NCBI RefSeq assembly: GCF_014529535.1
Contig: NC_050738.1
Location: 9,395,410 to 9,459,409, forward strand
Source: Bradysia coprophila
Lineage: Eukaryota; Arthropoda; Insecta; Diptera; Sciaridae
Length of the DNA: 64,000 bases
Direction: 5' to 3'
This document shows, in pieces, positions 63,301 through 64,000 of this stretch; the first letter of the stretch is position 1, and each line of letters begins with the position of its first letter. The position numbers were made by a program, and so were the translations under genes. The notes below the pieces were generated by a model. It saw nothing but the letters and a program-made list of their open reading frames with translations, was not told where the DNA came from and ran no database searches.

Positions 63301-63434
63301 CAGTCCGAGTGTGAAAATAAACAACATCAAAATAATGGTGTTCAATACATTGCTTTGTTGCAGCATAAAAGTGTTACTGTTTCAATGAAAAAATTATCGC
63401 CAAATGTGTTATTATTGTCGTTTTGTACTAGAAA
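60390..63434. other. intergenic between ABCG and LRCH-type genes
   Basis: No gene recognised before 63435. It contains a 22-bp perfect palindrome (CCAATCATCGATCGATGATT...) at 61168-61189 and the inverted-repeat element at 61283-61797 followed by a TATAT run. An AATCTTTTACTTCATT motif near 61250 recurs near 62698 and 56866. The region from about 63100 is likely promoter and 5' leader of the LRCH-type gene. Confidence 0.5.
61283..61797. mobile_element. ~515-bp element with ~80-bp imperfect inverted ends
   Basis: The left end (TTCTTTTGAAATTCACC ... TTTTGTCTGGGATGG ... TTGAAAGGTCTTTGCCAATA) is the inverted counterpart of the right end (CCGGCAAAGACCTTTCAA ... CCCAGACGAAATGTG ... GGATTTTCAAAAGAATA), with many scattered mismatches. 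A microsatellite TATATTA run directly follows. Related internal pieces (GATTTTCGAAGATCGAAAGG, and CAAGCATATGACCAGTATTA just outside) recur at about 57150-57270. Confidence 0.65.
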
Positions 63435-63618
63435 ATGGCGGCTGTTGTTTTGCATAAATCGAATACTATGAATATCGGTCATCAAAATCTTTCCCGATCG
63501 CTGGAACGCATTTTAGAAGATGCGGCCCTAAGCGGTGAATTAAAACTAAGTTGCAGAAAGCTAAAAGATTTTCCCAAAATCATATCCAAATATAACCTTA
63601 GTGATACAGTCATTGCGG
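63435..63618 (+). CDS. Lrch: LRCH-type leucine-rich repeat protein, first exon
   Basis: First coding exon of 61 codons plus one base, ending at a good donor (GCGG|GTGAGT). The gene continues beyond the window. The segment RSLERILEDAALSGELKL, then RKLKDFPK, resembles the N-terminus of LRCH proteins (leucine-rich repeats plus calponin-homology domain). In animals these are cortical cytoskeleton-associated; the fly member Lrch is known at the cell cortex. The first leucine-rich repeat begins at about residue 33 (GELKLSCRKLKDFP). The ATG at 63435 was chosen as the first in-frame methionine; a second Met at residue 12 is possible. Only this one exon is visible, so the assignment rests on about 35 residues. 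Confidence 0.65.
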
Positions 63619-64000
63619 GTGAGTTAAATTCCGTATTTTATTTGTGCTGAAAATATCGGCGATCGGATTGATTTTTATGCGACGCGTAGGAACTAGAAAC
63701 ACTTTTTTAATAAAAGAAGAAAAAAACTCACAAGAAAATGCACGACATTTTAATCGTCTGGTATTTGTATTCCTTGGTGTACGTACATGTACAAGAACAG
63801 GTGCGACAATTCATACAGACATTTTGAGTCGTGTTATGAAGAGTTTCGTTACTGAATTTAGCTCAGACCGGAAAAGCCGTAACACAAAAAAAGGTGATCG
63901 AGTGCCAGTATTAATTAGAACATGGGGTAAAGATTCATTTCAGACATGCCTTATGATAGAGAATCTGTGTAAATGAAGTCATAAATTGACCCTCGAATCT
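63619..64000 (+). other. first intron of LRCH-type gene with an odd open frame
   Basis: The intron contains a 110-codon frame on the same strand (63644-63976). Part of it (VFVFLGVRTCTRTG... and GDRVPVLIRTWGKD) vaguely recalls the xxVKTCxxxHxxRxPxxxxTW motif of fringe-type beta-1,3-glycosyltransferases, but with a long insert. It could be a remnant of a processed or transposed copy, or chance. No start context or splice sites support a gene. Confidence 0.3.

Overview
The window looks like nuclear DNA of an insect, most likely a fly (Diptera). It is AT-rich, the genes have many GT-AG introns often only 55-70 bp long, and the recognisable proteins resemble fly proteins closely. Most non-coding sequence is repeat-derived: many short inverted-repeat (MITE-like) elements, hAT-type elements with 8-bp target duplications, non-LTR retrotransposon scraps, a tRNA-like SINE head, and one large foldback element. 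The species cannot be read from the sequence. A lower fly (gnat or midge) would fit, but that is only a guess.

Layout. 1-3.1 kb: a possible last exon of an unidentified minus-strand gene (45-191), then a two-exon minus-strand gene for a secreted, internally duplicated cysteine-patterned protein (2346-3144). 3.4-9.7 kb: no gene; palindromic elements, a reverse-transcriptase scrap and MITEs. 9.7-17.6 kb: an autophagy PROPPIN gene (Atg18a/WIPI2 type, minus strand) in six coding exons, with a 6.1-kb first intron that holds a SINE-like sequence. 17.6-22.7 kb: intergenic repeats. 22.7-25.9 kb: importin-beta (Ketel/KPNB1 type, plus strand) in four coding exons. 25.9-32.2 kb: AT-rich, no coding gene, possibly partly 3' UTR.

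32.2-36.6 kb: a foldback-type mobile element about 4.3 kb long. Its two long inverted arms contain a ~15-bp minisatellite, a unique palindromic segment and an 82-bp hairpin satellite, and a non-LTR-like 3' tail sits in the loop. This is the most unusual structure in the window. 37.4-38.1 kb: a MITE directly upstream of a small secreted eight-cysteine peptide gene. 40.1-44.1 kb: a 12-exon SLC22/MFS transporter closely resembling the fly carcinine transporter CarT (minus strand). 44.8-46.2 kb: a ~1.2-kb dispersed-type element and a hAT MITE. 46.2-54.7 kb: mostly repeats. 54.7-60.3 kb: an 11-exon ABCG half-transporter (plus strand). 63.4 kb to the end: the first coding exon of an LRCH-type leucine-rich-repeat protein (plus strand).

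The genes are functionally unrelated and each has its own transcription unit. Exon joins were worked out by hand from reading frame, GT-AG sites and family similarity, and in all four large genes the reading phase is kept across every junction.
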